In this document: one piece after another, positions 12,716 to 13,471 of the stretch
How the letters are laid out: every line of letters starts with the position of its first letter
Numbering within the stretch: the stretch's first letter is position 1
Source of the DNA: DATGMS01 sp040905145
GTDB lineage: Bacteria; Bacteroidota; Bacteroidia; Cytophagales; Cyclobacteriaceae
Assembly: GCA_040905145.1 (NCBI GenBank)
Contig: JBBDSC010000009.1
Span: forward strand, 1-13,471
Length of the DNA stretch: 13,471 nt
Direction of reading: 5' to 3'
Notes under the pieces: model-generated
Database searches by the model: none
What the model saw: only the letters and a program-made list of their open reading frames with translations
What the model was told of the DNA's origin: nothing
Program-made: the position numbers and the translations under genes

Positions 12716-13471
12716 TTAAAAGTACCCACTCTTCTTCCTGTCTTCCATGGCTGTTTCACCACGCTTGTCATCTGCCCTGGAACCTCTCTCGGTGGTCCTG
12801 GTGGTAGCTACTTCCTCAATAATCTTATCCAGATCATCAGCTTCAGATTCTACTGCCCCTGTGATGGGCATATCCCCACAGGTCCGATACCGGACGACCA
12901 TCGGTAGGACGGACTCTTCCGGTTTTAATTGAATAAATTCTGAATGGGCCAAAATCACCCCGTCCCTAACCACACATTCCCTTTTATGGGAGAAATATAA
13001 GGATGGAAGTTCAATATTTTCCAACTTGATATACTGCCATACATCCATCTCTGTCCAGTTGGAAATGGGGAATATTCTGAAGTGCTCCCCCATATGTCTT
13101 TTGCCATTGAACAAATTCCATAGCTCGGGCCGTTGGTTCTTTGGGTCCCACTGCCCAAATTCATCCCGGTGGGAGAAAAAGCGTTCTTTGGCACGGGCCT
13201 TTTCCTCATCCCTTCTGGCCCCTCCCATGGCGGCGTCTATTTTATATTTTTCCAACGTGTCCAAAAGGGAGACAGTCTGTAAGGCATTCCTGCTGGCATT
13301 TACGCCGGTTTCTTCCCGAACCCTTCCGGTGTCTATGCTTTCCTGCACAGAACCTACATGTAACTGTACCTCTAGCCTGTCTACCAATTGATCCCTAAAA
13401 GCGATCGTTTCCGGGAAATTATGACCGGTATCAATATGGATCAGGGGGAAGGGGATCTTGGAAGGATAAAA
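12716..13471 (-). CDS. cysD: Sulfate adenylyltransferase subunit 2, 5'-truncated by the window edge
   Basis: 251 residues are visible, in frame to the last base, starting FYPSKIPFPLIHIDTGHNFP. The family is about 300 aa, so about 50 N-terminal residues with the PP-loop SFGKDS-type motif lie outside. Visible family marks: HIDTGHNFPETIAFRD, the MGGARRDEEKARAKERFFS segment, QRPELWNLFNG, FPISNWTEMDVWQYI, and the C-terminal RYRTCGDMPITGAVES and RTTERGSRADD, ending KKSGYF. CysD is the catalytic nucleotidyl-transfer subunit, partner of CysN. A TTG at 13387 gives an apparent start, but the upstream residues are clearly homologous, so the frame continues through the window end. Confidence 0.93.
   Translation of the reverse strand, partial: FYPSKIPFPLIHIDTGHNFPETIAFRDQLVDRLEVQLHVGSVQESIDTGRVREETGVNASRNALQTVSLLDTLEKYKIDAAMGGARRDEEKARAKERFFSHRDEFGQWDPKNQRPELWNLFNGKRHMGEHFRIFPISNWTEMDVWQYIKLENIELPSLYFSHKRECVVRDGVILAHSEFIQLKPEESVLPMVVRYRTCGDMPITGAVESEADDLDKIIEEVATTRTTERGSRADDKRGETAMEDRKKSGYF

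Noticed and set aside
12716..13387. cysD starting at the TTG at 13387
   Set aside because: The 28 upstream codons to the window edge encode conserved CysD sequence (HIDTGHNFPETIAFRD), so the gene is truncated by the edge rather than starting here.

Overview
The window looks like chromosomal DNA of a Bacteroidota member, probably Cytophagales/Cyclobacteriaceae-like. This rests on gene style, moderate-to-low G+C, the absence of clear Shine-Dalgarno sequences before starts, and protein flavour; it is an inference, not a taxonomic assignment. Every gene I accept lies on the minus strand, so transcription runs from high to low coordinates.

Layout in transcription order: a 5'-truncated cysD (cut by the right edge) and cysN, for sulfate activation; a 0.5 kb gene-free stretch; a TviB/WbpO-type UDP-sugar dehydrogenase; a TviC/WbpP-type C4 epimerase; a second SDR epimerase of the UDP-glucuronate 4-epimerase type; a MurA-like enolpyruvyl transferase; a Wzx-like flippase; two GT2 glycosyltransferases; and a short MurB-like reductase. 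This is the middle of an exopolysaccharide/capsule locus making an acidic repeat unit (hexosaminuronic acid), perhaps also a lactyl-ether sugar from the MurA/MurB pair and sulfate from CysDN. Polymerase, initiating transferase and export genes are not in the window.

The left 0.9 kb is the most unusual part. A small four-helix-bundle gene of the S23/IVP/bAvd type sits between two blocks of degenerate 8-9 bp tandem units. On the plus strand each block runs as GGGACNNN(N) units followed by complementary NNN(N)GTCYC units, so each can fold back on itself and the blocks can also pair across the gene. The larger block starts exactly at the murB stop codon. A related unit family (GAACTGNN-like) recurs in the spacers around the two epimerase genes, where two homologous spacers differ by an inserted-looking stretch of about 240 bp. 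A diverged 49 bp direct repeat (41/49 identical) lies at both sides of the polysaccharide genes (54-102 and 11116-11164).

The glycosyltransferase part (about 1.9-4.2 kb) is visibly more AT-rich than the sugar-nucleotide genes, as is common for exchangeable cores of polysaccharide loci.
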